NCBI RefSeq assembly: GCF_020921035.1
Contig: NC_063152.1
Location: forward strand, 28,953,903 to 29,017,902
Source: Rhodamnia argentea
Lineage: Eukaryota; Streptophyta; Magnoliopsida; Myrtales; Myrtaceae
Direction: 5' to 3'
DNA: 64,000 nt
The notes below the pieces were generated by a model. That model ran no database searches. It was not told where the DNA came from and saw only the letters and a program-made list of their open reading frames with translations. Of this stretch, positions 1 through 12,179 are shown one piece after another. Each line of letters starts with the position of its first letter. Position 1 is the stretch's first letter. The position numbers and the translations under genes were made by a program.

Positions 1-98
1 CCTTATTTCTTTTATGGTTTAAATTGTCCGGTAGTATAAGGGATAAGCCTTAACACACCTTGACTAGTCCACCTTCTTGACGATCTTAAGGACATGCA

Positions 99-1371
99 TA
101 GGGGCGAGCATCACTCGTGAGTGGTTCCCGATCCGGTCCGGTCCTCCTCAAGAACCGGGAACCGGACCGGTGGTACCCATTCCCAATTTTCGGAACAGTG
201 GACCGGACTCGTCGATCGGGTCCGGTCCGATTCCTGGACAATCCAATGGGATCAATAACCTATCACAGGATAGATTCAAAGAATAAGAAAATGCAACTAC
301 GTAATTGATCCAAGTCAAGAAAGAAACTGGCACACCTATTGCATCCAGAATCTATAGAAGGGAATCCAAATTCAATAAGACAAGCTTTTATCAGCCTCCA
401 TCAAGCACCTTGGAGATGTACCATTCTCATGATTCATGCTAATGAAACGAGGTAAAACTTACTCAATTTGCAAGCTAGGATCTTAGTAACTCGTTTATAA
501 ATAACATCACATCGAGATACAGGCCTAAAATCAACAATTGTAGAAGCGGCTGCTGATTCAGCAAGAGAAATAGCTGTTGAATCTATTTTCTTCAATAGCT
601 TCGAAGAGGAAAAGAAACAAGACATTGCACCAAAGAAATTTTTACTAATAACAATCCAAGCAAAAGTATAAGAGAAGACCAAAGAACCATCTGATCCTAG
701 TGCTTATCCCAATTCATGGAACCACAAAACCTCCTTAATCTCTTCACACGTAACAGGAGCAATAAGGATTTGCTGTAAATGTCAAGGCAATGTTACTGTG
801 AAAAGAGCAGATAAAGAAGTATTAGAGCATCTCGAATCATGAGAACAAAGAAGTAACCGATAGTGAGAGATGGCAACAACAAATGTTCGCTTGACCTTCA
901 ATTTCACACCTGCCACAGGAAAGCACGGGTAACCTTCGAGCAGGGAGGCGACGATTTGGGAAAGCAAGAAGGGCGAGGTGTGAGTACGTGAGACGTGAGA
1001 GAGAGAGGCCACGGGAAAATAGTTTGGGAAAGAAAGAAGGAAATATTAGATTTAAGATTACGTTTAAAAAATTAAAAAAAATAAACTAAAACTGACCGGT
1101 CCGGGCCGGGTGATCTGATCCGGTCTGGTCCTATATCCCTGGAATCGGGAACTAGACCGCCCGGCCATCAGTTCTAATTTTAAGAATCGGGAACCGAACT
1201 ATCACCCTCCAAAACTTGAAATCTGAAATCGGACCGGGACTGCCCGGCCATCGATTTCAATTTTAACAAACGAGAACCGAACCGCCACCATCTAGAACTT
1301 GAAACCGAACCACCGGTCCGCTTCAAGTTCGGGTGGTTCCCGATCCAGTCAATCCGATTTGCTCACTCCTA
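99..1371. mobile_element. hAT-like non-autonomous repeat (composite, uncertain)
   Basis: The left end reads TAGGGGCGAGCA and the right end, read on the other strand, TAGGAGTGAGCA, which match at 10 of 12 positions and resemble hAT ends. Both flanks are full of GGTCCGG and GGTTCCCGATCC motifs, as in the better supported hAT elements of this window. The 8 bases outside each end (91-98 and 1372-1379) do not match, so this may be two nested or truncated elements and not one unit. A LINE fragment lies inside. Confidence 0.4.
434..690 (-). pseudogene. LINE (non-LTR) reverse transcriptase fragment
   Basis: An open minus-strand segment of about 82 codons carries a motif of the type DFRPVSRCDVIYKRVTKILA. 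This matches the conserved 'FRPIS..NV.YK...K.LA.RL' block of plant LINE reverse transcriptases. Only this small piece is present, with no endonuclease, catalytic YxDD or poly-A tail next to it, so it is a relic inside the repeat around it. Confidence 0.6.
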
Positions 1372-2087
1372 TGATATAATATCTTTTTACCCTAAGCAGC
1401 CACATATGAGCTGAACCAAACACACCCTAAGAATCATCCCATCATAACGTTTGCTTCAACCCTCGAGTCAAAAGAAACCAAAACTCCTGGCCTGAAATTC
1501 TCTAGGTTCAATTGAATTCTGGAGCAACGCTAAAAGCTGCTAAGAATTTCAAATTAAACATTTTTAGCAAATGACATGACGAAATCACATCGGAAATGAT
1601 ATTACAACCCATGCACGAATCGACAGTTCTTAATACGATGTTGCCATTTTACTCCATAAACAACTTAGTTACAAAAAAAAAAAAAAAGGGAATTTTGAGC
1701 GTCTTCCCTGCTTTTCCTCTGCTTTAAAGTTTAAACATATATAATAAGTTCATCCAAGACAGAAACCGCAACAACAAAGGTTGAAAGAATTCATCTTAAA
1801 TTACTAGAGAAATTTGAGGTCCTCAAACGCTCATAAGAATGCGAAGCACCATTCCCAACAAAGGAATCTGTGGGATGGTCACTTAAACAATACTTTCGAA
1901 CACAATTTGGAATGGATCTTTCAGCTTGATGATAGCTACACAAGCATGGGAAAGACCCCAATCCCAACTATGAGAGTCTGACATCCAGTGGTGCGCATCT
2001 GAATATATGCCCTTCTTGGCCCATCCATCCCGACGAATAGCGGAAATTTCCTCTGGATCGTTCAGAGAGTGGTCGTGTGGTCACGTA
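1372..2087. other. Intergenic / 3' flank of IWS1 gene
   Basis: No coding sequence was seen. The part next to 2087 is likely the 3' untranslated region of the minus-strand IWS1 gene. A 17-base A run near 1671-1687 lies within otherwise unremarkable AT-rich DNA. Confidence 0.4.
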
Positions 2088-5000
2088 TCACAGATATTTC
2101 GTCATACCACGGCCTTCCACACTAAGCTTCGTAGCCTGAAGCCGCTTCTTTTTCGGGGCTTTTAACTGCTGCAGCTTCTTGTTCATCTGCCACGCACAAA
2201 AATACGAGTGAACATGCTCTTGTGCCAGAAAAGGCAACCAGGTAGTTGCTGACCAAAGCAGGTGCTAAGCAATAGAACTTCTCTAAACCCAGATCTTGTG
2301 TGTAAATTCATAAATCAGGAATTCAGACCAAACAACAGGTTCCAAACGGTTATACACAACATCAGCATCACCTTTATCCCAAACTAGTTGGGGTCGGCGG
2401 TCGATGAACCCAAAAATAAATAAATTAAAAGCAAGACTAATTGAGAAAAAAGAAATAATTATATAACAATAAAAATAAATATATAAATATATATAGGGAA
2501 AAATGACTAAAAAGGACAGTCTAGAACATAGGAATTCTGCCCCTCCACAATGCTAATAGCTTTTCTCCACTCCGTCCTAAGGCAAACCGTACGCCAATCA
2601 ATTTCCACTTCATTAAATATTGTTTTACTACTTTCTCCAAAGCGGTTATACGCAGCAGAAGAGAAATGAAACGACCATTGTTAAGTAAAGGATTATTAAG
2701 CATGCAGTGGCCACACTAGAAAGGACATGCAAACACATCGTCCCTCCAACGAGCCCCCTTCATTTTCCTCTTCATGCTTTCCTAACACATATTTGTCCTT
2801 TTGCTCATTTTTCCCAGCACCAGATCCAAGGAGTATTCATAACAAAAATCCTTCACTGCCCATCACAAGAATATTAGACAACTCACCTTTAGTCGGCGCT
2901 GATCTTGCATGGCTTGCTTAGCACGGGCTCTAATTTCATCTGGATCAATCTTAGATTGAGGGCGCACCACGAAATCCAAAGGTGTAGCTTCAGGCCTAGA
3001 CGCATGCAGCCTAGAGGATGACTGACCAGATTTGCGCTCTCTGCAATGAGTCAAGCATTAAAACCGCCGACATGGCCAGCACAAGAATCTCTAATCAGGC
3101 TAATCAGAGATCGAAACTCACCGTGAGAACACATCAACATCAAGATCACCATCTCTGGACTCCATCCCCGTATCTTTACTGGCAGGCCTATCCAACAATC
3201 CACCATCCAGACAAGACAGTTATCCAAGGAAACTTAAAAAAAAAAAAAAAAAAAACCTAAAGCTCCTTATTGACAGAAAATGGACATGATAGAAAAGCGA
3301 TGATACAGAAGTAACAAGAAGAAGAAAATACTTCTTCACCGATGGCCTTCGATAGGGAATCCTATCATCTTCCACGTTTCTCATGTCCTCAAATCTCGTG
3401 CTCTTGTTGAATATTGGTCGACTCTGCAACCCCATCAAATATACAAGCAGCTTATAAGAATCATTGGAAACCATTGATGCATGATGAATCTTTATGCACA
3501 CAATCGTCATCCTATGCTTTTGCTTTAAGAAATCCAACAAACTAGCTGCAATCCCTCTCTATTTACTAACCGTCAAGCAGATGAGCATAAGATGTCTTCA
3601 AAATGAACTAGGAGATACTAAGATCGATAACAAGCAAGTGACGTTGAAAATCGTTGAGTAATCCAGAAGAATCACAAGAAGCCATAGACCATGAAGACAG
3701 TAATGTGGCAGTTACAGTAACTTTAGAAGAATATCAATAAGAGAAAATTTCAAGACTGAATCAACCAAAATAACAACTGCGATAAAAACAGAACTATACT
3801 GGGTTCCACATCACAAAGATTCTTAAGTTCATAGTTACAAACTACGCAAGGTAGCAATGAAACAGAAGGAAAAACCAAAGCCATAAGCAAATGTCTTTTA
3901 GATGCACGAAAAGACCCATGTACCACAGAGATCGAAAAGTCAAATTGTCTAACTCTCAGCTCCAACATATTAGAGACAAATCTTTCTACGGTAAGCAATG
4001 CTACAGGCTCAATGATTTATCAACTGCCAGCACCACTGAAGCACGAGAAGGCTTTTCAAGTTTCAACAATGTATTAGATCACTTTCAATTATTAATAAGG
4101 ACACATAACAATGTCGAGAATTTCAAAGTTGCATATCATAAGGTGTTAGGAGTGAGTGGATTGGTGGTTTACCCATTTATCAACCAAATCTTTAGCAAGC
4201 TTTCTGTTGGATGTTGTTTCTTCATCAGATTTTGACAAAAACATTATAACCTGCACAAGGGGGTGACTCAGTCCATACAGTGCAGGTAACTACCAATAAT
4301 AGGGATTCCAGGACTAACTGTTGCCTTCACAAGGCAAACACTAACCTTTCCAAGGCCACTTTTCTTCAATTGCTCCCTCCTATCATACTGCTCTAAGTCA
4401 ATAGGGAACTGCAGACAACCAGCAGATTTTCAAGTTCGGAAAAAGGTTTCACCTGAAGCAACAGCTATACACTTGTTCCGGACCACAATGAAGAGAAAAA
4501 AGTGAATATACATCAGTCAATATCCTCAAAATTGCAGCGCGGATGTTTATATTGGGTAAGCTTCCATCAGGAAGAGGTTCAAGCCAGTTCTTTAAAAGTG
4601 TTAAGACTCCATGATCTAAGAACTCTTGCTGAAGCTGCTTCCTGCATCAGTGCCAAATATCATCACGGACAGATAAAAAAGGAGCCTAAATAGATGGAAC
4701 GCAAGCAAGCAGGTCAGAGTAGGGTGACAATTGCTTACTTAGATAGAACGTCAGTCAGAAGAGGCAACTTCCTGAGCTTATTGATAGCAGGTTTTCCCAG
4801 CCGGTTAAGTTCTGCATCTTCCTCAGCTGTGACCTCAAGCTCAGCCATGATATTCTCAACCAGCAGAGCAATTTCTGCGGGACTCTTCTCGTTCTTCTTC
4901 TTTTTCTTACCCATTTTGAAAAGTTCCTTGATTTCATCATCCACGTCACCCTCCTCTGCCTAGCAAATCCAAGGCAATATCAAACAGCAAGGATGGCTCA

Positions 5001-6563
5001 ACATTTTTTTTTTCCTTATTGGTAATGATGAAGCTCAACCAACAATAGGTATCAATTTGCAAATGAAACAGGAAAGAAACAATAGGTATGGATCCAGTTG
5101 AGATTAACACTGAAATTACCCTGCTCTGAAAGAATTGATTGGCAGTTATCAAATTATGTACTGAATACTGACCTGAGGAGCATCACCAGGAGAACGTGGC
5201 TCATTATCACTGTAATACCTTACCCCAGGATCGACACCACTATCATCTATGAAATTATCATCATCCAGAGTCCTAACACCATCTCGATCATCCTGTCGAA
5301 TGAAAGAGACATGTAACAAGGTTCCAACAATTAAATCTACCAAGAATGCTGGAAAAACCAGACAACGAAGAAACTTGAGCATGTTTCCCTGAAGTTTCTA
5401 GAGCATTAGCAAACAAACAATTTCCGAGGACATTGATAACTAAAAGCCAAAATACCAGATTAGAAACAACCAAGTCCGTGGAATTCCCAAATTTGTCTAT
5501 GGACTCATGGAAACAGTAGACACTGATAACCAAAAGCCAAAACAGCAAACAAGAAACAAACAAGTCTCTGGAATTCCTGGACACGGCCTCACGGAACCAG
5601 TAGGCTGAATATCATACATTAGGTAATATCAGCTTCAGTTGATGAACACGTGCTTTAGAATAAATATGATGAGAAAAAAAAAACTTAAATTTTAACTGCC
5701 AAACATGAAATCCAATCACTTCAGATGAAGCAATATCCAAACTTTTTTCCCCTGAAAATCAGATTGCAAGCAAAGCTGCCTAAAAGCACTGAACAGCCAG
5801 GGGTTGATGCTTAACATACAAAACCAGTACCGAACCACCTATATCAATCAACAGCACAGAGACAGGCATCCACAACCCGAGACAGAGGAATTAATGAAAT
5901 ACCTCAGAATCGCCACCCGCGATGGTGTCCCACATCTCCTTAACATCCCCATCATGATCCCTAGAACCACTTCCGGAATAACCCATCCCCTTCTTCGAAA
6001 TCCCCGACTTCGTCCCGTGCTTCTTCTCCCCCTTATGCCTCTTCTCCTTCTTCCCACTGCCACCTTCCTTCGCAATCTTCCTCTTCAATCTCCTCTCTTC
6101 CTCCGAGCTTTCCCTCCCAAAATCCCCAGCTCCTCCACCACGAAAACCCTCGTCATCATCTGCGAGATCATCCAGGCCCACGTCGCTGACCTTACCAGCT
6201 CCAGCACCTTTCTTAACCAACCTCTTCCTAGGCCTCGATTTCGACTCGGACAGATCCGGTTCGTACACCGGAGTCTGCGACCGGTCACGGCCGGTTTTCC
6301 AATTGTCTCCTTCAATGTCGTCATCGAGGTCATCGTCGAGGAAGTGATCGGGTCGTTGTTGCGGCTCAGGCGATTGTTCCCGATCCGACGGCATGTTGTC
6401 GAAGTCCATCAATGGCTCTCCTTCCTCGTCCCGGTACCTGCAACGAGAAAACCCCCATCAAATGCCTAGTTAGTCACTAAAATCGCCAGAAAAAATCGAA
6501 AGAACATGAAAAAAAAAAAAAAAACTAGGGTTTGGGAACATACGGATCGTCTTCGTAGCCCAT
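2088..6563 (-). CDS. IWS1: IWS1/SPN1 transcription elongation factor (interacts with SPT6)
   Basis: Eleven exons join in phase to about 525 aa: 6563-6544, 6437-5903, 5292-5173, 4959-4739, 4641-4512, 4408-4346, 4250-4173, 3423-3332, 3187-3122, 3040-2887 and 2186-2088. All borders chosen are GT/AG. The protein opens MGYEDDPYRDEEGEPLMDF, then has an acidic, low-complexity half (residues ~20-230). A TFIIS N-terminal (LW) domain follows, seen in blocks such as EIALLVENIMAELEVTAEED, FLDHGVLTLLKNWLEPLPDG and VIMFLSKSDEETTSNRKLAK. It ends in a conserved basic tail, KKRLQATKLSVEGRGMTKYL. In plants IWS1 works with SPT6 on elongating RNA polymerase II and with BES1 in brassinosteroid-regulated transcription. 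Length fits the family (about 500 aa). The 20-nt first coding exon ends in CC and exon 2 begins with G to complete the codon, which fixes the start. The cDNA is not available to confirm the splice sites. Confidence 0.93.
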
Positions 6564-8300
6564 GCTGGCGATGGGTAGCGGTGATTCAGCTGGACTCAAA
6601 GGAGTAATCGAGAGGCGACAGCCTATGAACTGTGAACGGGTTGAATTGTATAGGCTCCGATCGGATTCGATTCGATTAAATATCGAGATGGAGGTCGCTC
6701 CAGCTTCGCGACGACGAGGCGGAGACTTCTGGTCGGATTTGCTTTTGTCGTTCGCCTGCGGCGTTTCGCGATAATTCTCCTTCTCACAACACTGAGCCTC
6801 TTGCAAATCACTGCAGTTAAATTTCTATTGGTTCGTGAATTTGAAAATTATCTTAGGATTCAAGAGATAGTCTCGGAAGAAACTTGTCTAAAAAGCTACC
6901 CAGAAAAAAAAAAAAAAAAAAGGGGGGAAGCTTCCCGAAATAATTAGTATTTTTTTCCCTCCAAATTGTTAAAAAAAATTATATTCGGTATTAGAATATC
7001 CCTGATTTAATATTTGAATTTGACCGATAAGTGTTTTGAGTATATCGTGATTAAATAATTAATTAAATAGAGTGAGTTGCTTTTAAGTGCATTGTTTACT
7101 CGTGATGTGTGTAATTTCTTTGATGGTGATTTCACAGGATTCGATAAAAGTATGACCATCCTAGGTCGACTTCCTCCTGTATTAAGAGGAAAGACGAAAA
7201 CACGTAATTAATTCAGCTTGCATAAATAATATCCAAAATTTTAAAAAGTATCGGACATTTTTTTGTCGAAATTAGTTTTCCAAGTACGCGGCATACCAAG
7301 CAAGATTTCGAGATCACCAAAATCTTGTTTGGAGCATTTTTTTTTTCCTTTTTGTACTTCATTTTTAATTTTCAATTGAGCACAGATTTTGATCTCTTGT
7401 TTCCTTTTATCGCTGGAAACTTTTAGGTACATAAATGTTGCTGCGAATTTAAGTATGGAATTTTCATAGTTTCTTAAAATTCGAATGATGTGTTGAATTT
7501 TTGTCGAAATAATGAAAAAGTTGCTTTTGGCATCTTACAAGTACGGACAAACAAAACCTTAATCCCACGTGCGGCGAGTCAAAGCCGTTATTGGTGCGTT
7601 AATATGGCCGTTAATCCACAAAAGTAATGCTCTCTTCTCCCATGGTCAAAATAACCATCATTTCTTTTTTGCTATATATAAAAAAACGGCTACCAAAGTT
7701 ATGATTTACGTCCGGTCAACAATAAAGTTCTCCCATGTAAGTCATTGTTTTATAGTCTGAAGATATGAATATGAGTTTACGTTTACAATAAGAATCCCCT
7801 TGCTCGGGATAATTAAAAAGAAAGCCTTAAATGTATTGTACCAATATCAATTTAGTTTTTAATTTTTTAATTAGTCCAATTTAATTCTAAATCTTTTGAC
7901 ATTTGTCGATGTAATACTTCTAGTCAATTTTGGCCATCAATACTAACATGGATGTACGTCGTCTTAAGTGCAATGAACGGCGCCGACGTAGACACTTTTG
8001 ACCTTTTAATTCGAGATTTTTTTGATCTTTTATAAATTATATATGTTTTCTTTTCTTTTTTTTTCTTTTTCTTTTCTATTCACTACGGGGCTCATGAGGA
8101 GGCGAGCCAGCCACTAGGCAAGGGCCACGAAGCTCTCATGAGCATATGACTTGCGCCAAGCCATGGTGAAAAGAAAGAAAATGGAAGATAAGAAAAGAAC
8201 AAGAGCCACAAATAGAAAAAAATTATATAGACGAAGGCTAAATAGAAAAATTAAATGCGAGACAAAACCTAGTTTTGACTTAGTATAACACTATAAGCAA
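6564..8300. other. IWS1 upstream region and degenerate repeat
   Basis: The stretch 6564 to about 6830 is probably the IWS1 leader and proximal promoter. From about 7800 to 8290 the DNA has the feel of a MITE: AT-rich 'TTAGTCCAATTTAATTC'-type edges around a GC-richer core near 8090-8165. I could not define ends or a target duplication. No gene was recognised. Confidence 0.3.
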
Positions 8301-8309
8301 GGCATGCAC

Positions 8310-8480
8310 TAGCGTGATCGGTTCCAAAGTGGATCGGTTCCCACCCGAAAATCGATAACCGCCCACGAAGGATCAATTTCCACATATTGGGAATCTGGAA
8401 CCACCCACTAGTTTTAAGACACGCCCGGGAACCAGCCCATCAGTTCCGGTCCGGTTCCCGGGTGGTTCTAAAAATTAGTT
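8310..8480. repeat. GGTTCCCG-rich hAT-type repeat fragment
   Basis: The segment is built of GGTTCC, GGTCCGG and CCCGGGTGGTTC motifs like the ends of hAT elements elsewhere in this window. It has no recognisable ends and is probably a truncated copy. The following 500 bases up to 9005 hold nothing I could identify. Confidence 0.4.
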
Positions 8481-9460
8481 ATGTGTACTCCCGTTCTACA
8501 TTGCGGATTGGCAACGATGGATAAAATAACGATACGTAACTCCAATGAAAGGTGGTGGCATGCGGGCTAAATAGTCTCGAATGTAAAACCTCTCTAAGCA
8601 AAAGGGTAATGGACGGCATACAAGGAACTCGTTTGGTTCTAATGCGGAATTGCTGTTAATGATTGGAGTTTACGGTGATCACCGCTTATACTCAATATGA
8701 AACTAGGAAACGAAGTCTGTGCGCCTGAATTTCCGCTGGTTTGGATTACTAAGCGGAATAGTATTTATCGGGCTTGGAATCATAGCATTATAATTTGATG
8801 GATTTAATATTTAGGGCGGTGGATTATTTTTGGCCTAATAGTATGGTCGGGCGCGATATTAATAGACGGGCCGATGGGTTTAATTGTTTGTATAGCTTAT
8901 GTAAAGTAAGTCCATTGTAAAGTTGATTCGCAGTATGAGCGCAAAGCCCCAAGAACCGCCCCTAGTCTCTAGCGACTTACCCCATTATAAGGGTCTGTAT
9001 GCTAAGGGCCCGTACGGTAACACTTCCTAGAAAGTGTTTTTGTTCCGAAAGTGTTCCCGGAACACTTTCGAAACGTAAACGCATATGATAAAAAAAATTT
9101 CTAAAAGTGTTCCAGAGAACACTTTTGAAGCAAAATTAAGGAACAAAAAAAAACTTGTTTTTTGTTCTTCGGAACACTTTTTAGAACAAGTTTGGAACAC
9201 TTTTGGAAGCCCTCACACTTGCCTATTGGACTTTGGGGCATGAGCACTTCCTCCCTTCAAACTCTTCTTTTGAAGACATGAGCGACTTCTCCCTCACGGA
9301 CGCATGCTTTGACCAACCAACGCCGCTTGGACCTCCGGTGAGTTTTCCCCGTTCGTCCTCTTCTTCTTCCTCTTCCGGGCAACCGATTGGCACCCCACAC
9401 AAGGGAGAGCTCGTGCGAGCCCGCTCAAATCTAGGCGAGGCTCGGCCGCACTTGAAGATC

Positions 9461-9630
9461 GCGAGCCAAAACGCCCGGATCTAGGCCGCGTTTGGCTCGC
9501 GTTCGTCGCGCATATCCGAGCTCCACCTAGATCCGGGCGGGGCTCGCGAGCCAAAACGCCCGGATCTAGGCGGCGTTTGGCTCGTGCTCGTCGCGCATAG
9601 CCGAGCCGCACCCGGATCTGGGCGGGGCTC
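9461..9630. repeat. 85-bp GC-rich tandem duplication
   Basis: The phrase GCGAGCCAAAACGCCCGGAT begins at 9461 and again at 9546, and the two 85-bp units stay alike through GTTTGGCTCG and TCGTCGCGCATA. It lies in the 5' subterminal, GC-rich part of the Harbinger-like element, where promoter or transposase-binding repeats would be expected. Confidence 0.75.
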
Positions 9631-10660
9631 GCCTAGGCGAGCTAACGCGAGTCGAACCCCACCGTCATAGGGGTCGGCCTCGAAATTGGAGTAAGCGAAG
9701 TTGAGGCCTTCCCATTTTCGGTTTCAGGTTTGTATCGTCCTCACTTCCTCTCCCCAATCGAACGGCCCAAGGATCATCCCATCGTCTATGGTTTGAAGCT
9801 CACTGCGAGCCCTAACCGTCGTCTCTCTCTGCTCAATCGGAGTCCCGAAGAAGCCTTTGTTCGGTCTCGGCCTCTACTCGGTGAGTGTTGTGAGCATTTT
9901 GAATGTGTTGCTCCTCGGTTGTTTCTCTTGCCGAGCTTTTCTACGGTTTCATGCTTCGTTGGGTGAATCTAACGGTGGAATTTGTGGCAAATTAAGACTT
10001 AAGGAGCAATGTGATGGTCCAAACTGTCTTGACACTTGGATACCGAACTCTAGGCTTACAATTGTTTTGTGTTTTTGTTGGTTAGAAATGGCAATAAGTA
10101 AAACAGATTTCTACGCTTGCAAGTATTATCTTGTTGTGGAGTCGGGCTATTTCTCTTGTCGATTAAAGCATGCGACTACTTGTGACCCAGTGATCATACG
10201 GATTTTCAGTTGGAGAGATTTAAGCAATGCACCTGTTCTTGAGCAGTAGCAACCATCGTAACTCGGACCATTCCGTGAGTTATACTTGGAAGTTGTGGCA
10301 TGCTTTTGATTATCTATTTCAGTTTGGTTACTTGGGGTTGTTGTGAATGTTCGGGGGATGTAGAAATAGGCTTCCACTGTGTATTTTGCTTAATCCAAAT
10401 CGTATTTGTCTTTCTATAGAGATATGGTTATTGTTATCTTGTGAAGATGCAAAATTTTTATGTTGTAATGATGGATTTGATTGGTATGCTATGCAATAAT
10501 GTTGTTTGAATATCTGCATTAATCTTTAAAAGAAAACAATTTGTTTTTGAGTTTTACTAGACCATGCCCATACTATTTTTTGCTAGAATTGTTTCGTTGT
10601 TTGTAATTGATTCACATTGTGATTGCATTGTTAATATGATGATGGAATAGTCAAGATGAC

Positions 10661-12166
10661 ATGGCATCCCAAAAAGACACATTTAATGCAAAATGGAACG
10701 AGACTTCCACCAACTACTTTGTGAGTTTGATGGTAGAAGAGGTGAAGAAGGGAAATCGCACCTCATGTACTTTCAACAAAACAGGATGGAAAAACATAAG
10801 AACCGCATTCAACAACAAGATAGGATTCCAATATACTCAAGTACAATTGAGAAACAAGTAGAACAAGCTGAGAATACAATATGGTAGCTTCAAGAAGCTT
10901 CTTGGATAATCTGGATTTGGTCGGGATAATGTCAATAAAAAAGTGACGATCGATGATCCAAGCATATGGGAACTTCACTTGAAGGTATCATTTTGTCATT
11001 TTTAGACCATTTTACATGTAAGTCTTAACATGTTTGATTATGTTATTGATGTACGCTATTTCTTGTGAAAATTGCAGGATAATAATGAGTAGGCAAAATT
11101 CAAAAAGGATGGGCTTCCTATTTATCCCGAGTTGTGCATTATATTTAGTGGTACATATGCTCTTGGAGAGCAAACAACGGGAATTGGCCAAAATTTGCTA
11201 TTGTCGGATGATGATAATCGTGAAGATGATGGTAATGATTTTGTGGAGGGTTTTGGTGATCACCACTAGGGGTGTGCAAACCGGACCGGACCGGCCCGGA
11301 CCAACCCGGGACCGGCCTGGACCGGCCGGGTTGGTCCGGTCTTTGAGGTGGATGGTCCGGTCCCCGGTCCCAATAAATGGGACCGGTGACTCGGCGGTCC
11401 GGTCCTCGGGTTTCTTGTATTGGGACCGGACCGGCTCGGCCCGGACCGGACTGCCAATAATATATAATTATTTATATATAAATATATACAATTGCAAAAG
11501 AAAATTTAAAACAAAACAGAATAATAAAAGTCCATTGCCCAATTTTTTCCCAACCTTGCACGGTCGCACTCTCCTCCTCAAGACTCTCTTTTTAATCTTA
11601 TTTTCCATCTTGTTTTTGGTCATCTTTTCTCTCTGCAGGCTTTTTTGAGTGCGGTTGGTGATGTTTTTATCATGTAATTGCTGGATTTAGTATTGAATTT
11701 GAACATTTTGGTCAAGTTCGTCGATCATAAAAGTCATAGCGAGTCGCTATATTTTTACCATGGCATAGTTTATTAAGTTGAATAGATTTTCAATAGTTAG
11801 CGGTCCCTCTGGGCCGGGACCGAGAACGGACCGGGACCAGCGGTCCCGGTCCGGTCCTTGGTCCCAAAAATATGGGGACCGGGACTACGGTCCGGCCCCC
11901 GGTTCCATGTCGGGATCGGACCGACCCGGACCATGCACACCCCTAATCACCACCTTGATGAGGAAAGCTTCACACATGCCAATCCTAGTACTCCAGTTCA
12001 TGATAACCACAACTTGAATAGGACTCCGAATACTAAGAGAAGAAAAAAGAGCTGCCAAGACAATTTAATAACGACCTGCAAAGCCATTAAAGGAGATATT
12101 GCAAAATCTTCCTCCCTTACAGATTCCATCTACAGGGAAAAGAGTGTTGCAAACAGACGCCAGTGA
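10661..12166 (+). pseudogene. Harbinger ORF1 (Myb/SANT-like DNA-binding protein), broken
   Basis: The reading frame from ATG 10661 gives MASQKDTFNAKWNET and later FNKTGWKNIRTAFN. This is the Myb/SANT-like (Myb_DNA-bind_3) domain found in ORF1 of plant PIF/Harbinger elements, which helps bring the transposase to the ends. Stops interrupt it at 10859 (TAG), 10907 (TAA) and 11090 (TAG, in place of an expected Trp). An intron of about 93 bp (10985-11077) is plausible. A hAT MITE (11267-11945) sits inside the coding sequence; the frame resumes after it with an acidic then basic segment (NTKRRKK) ending at 12166. The usual C-terminal part is missing, where viral sequence begins. Not functional. Confidence 0.7.
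11267..11945. mobile_element. hAT-type MITE with perfect 8-bp TSD
   Basis: The element starts TAGGGGTGTGCA and ends TGCACACCCCTA, perfect 12-bp inverted ends. It is flanked on both sides by ATCACCAC (11259-11266 and 11946-11953), the 8-bp target duplication of the hAT superfamily. The subterminal arms of about 180 bp are repeats of GGACCGG, and the centre is AT-rich. There is no transposase; it is 679 bp long. It splits Harbinger ORF1. Confidence 0.95.
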
Positions 12167-12179
12167 CAAATATTGGGAA

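Noticed and set aside
5804..6469. Plus-strand open frame of 221 codons
   Set aside because: It lies antisense to exon 2 of the IWS1 gene, whose protein is clearly conserved; the frame is open by composition only.
11034..11648. Plus-strand open frame of 204 codons
   Set aside because: It runs across the border of Harbinger ORF1 and the hAT MITE at 11267, so it is a chimera by chance.
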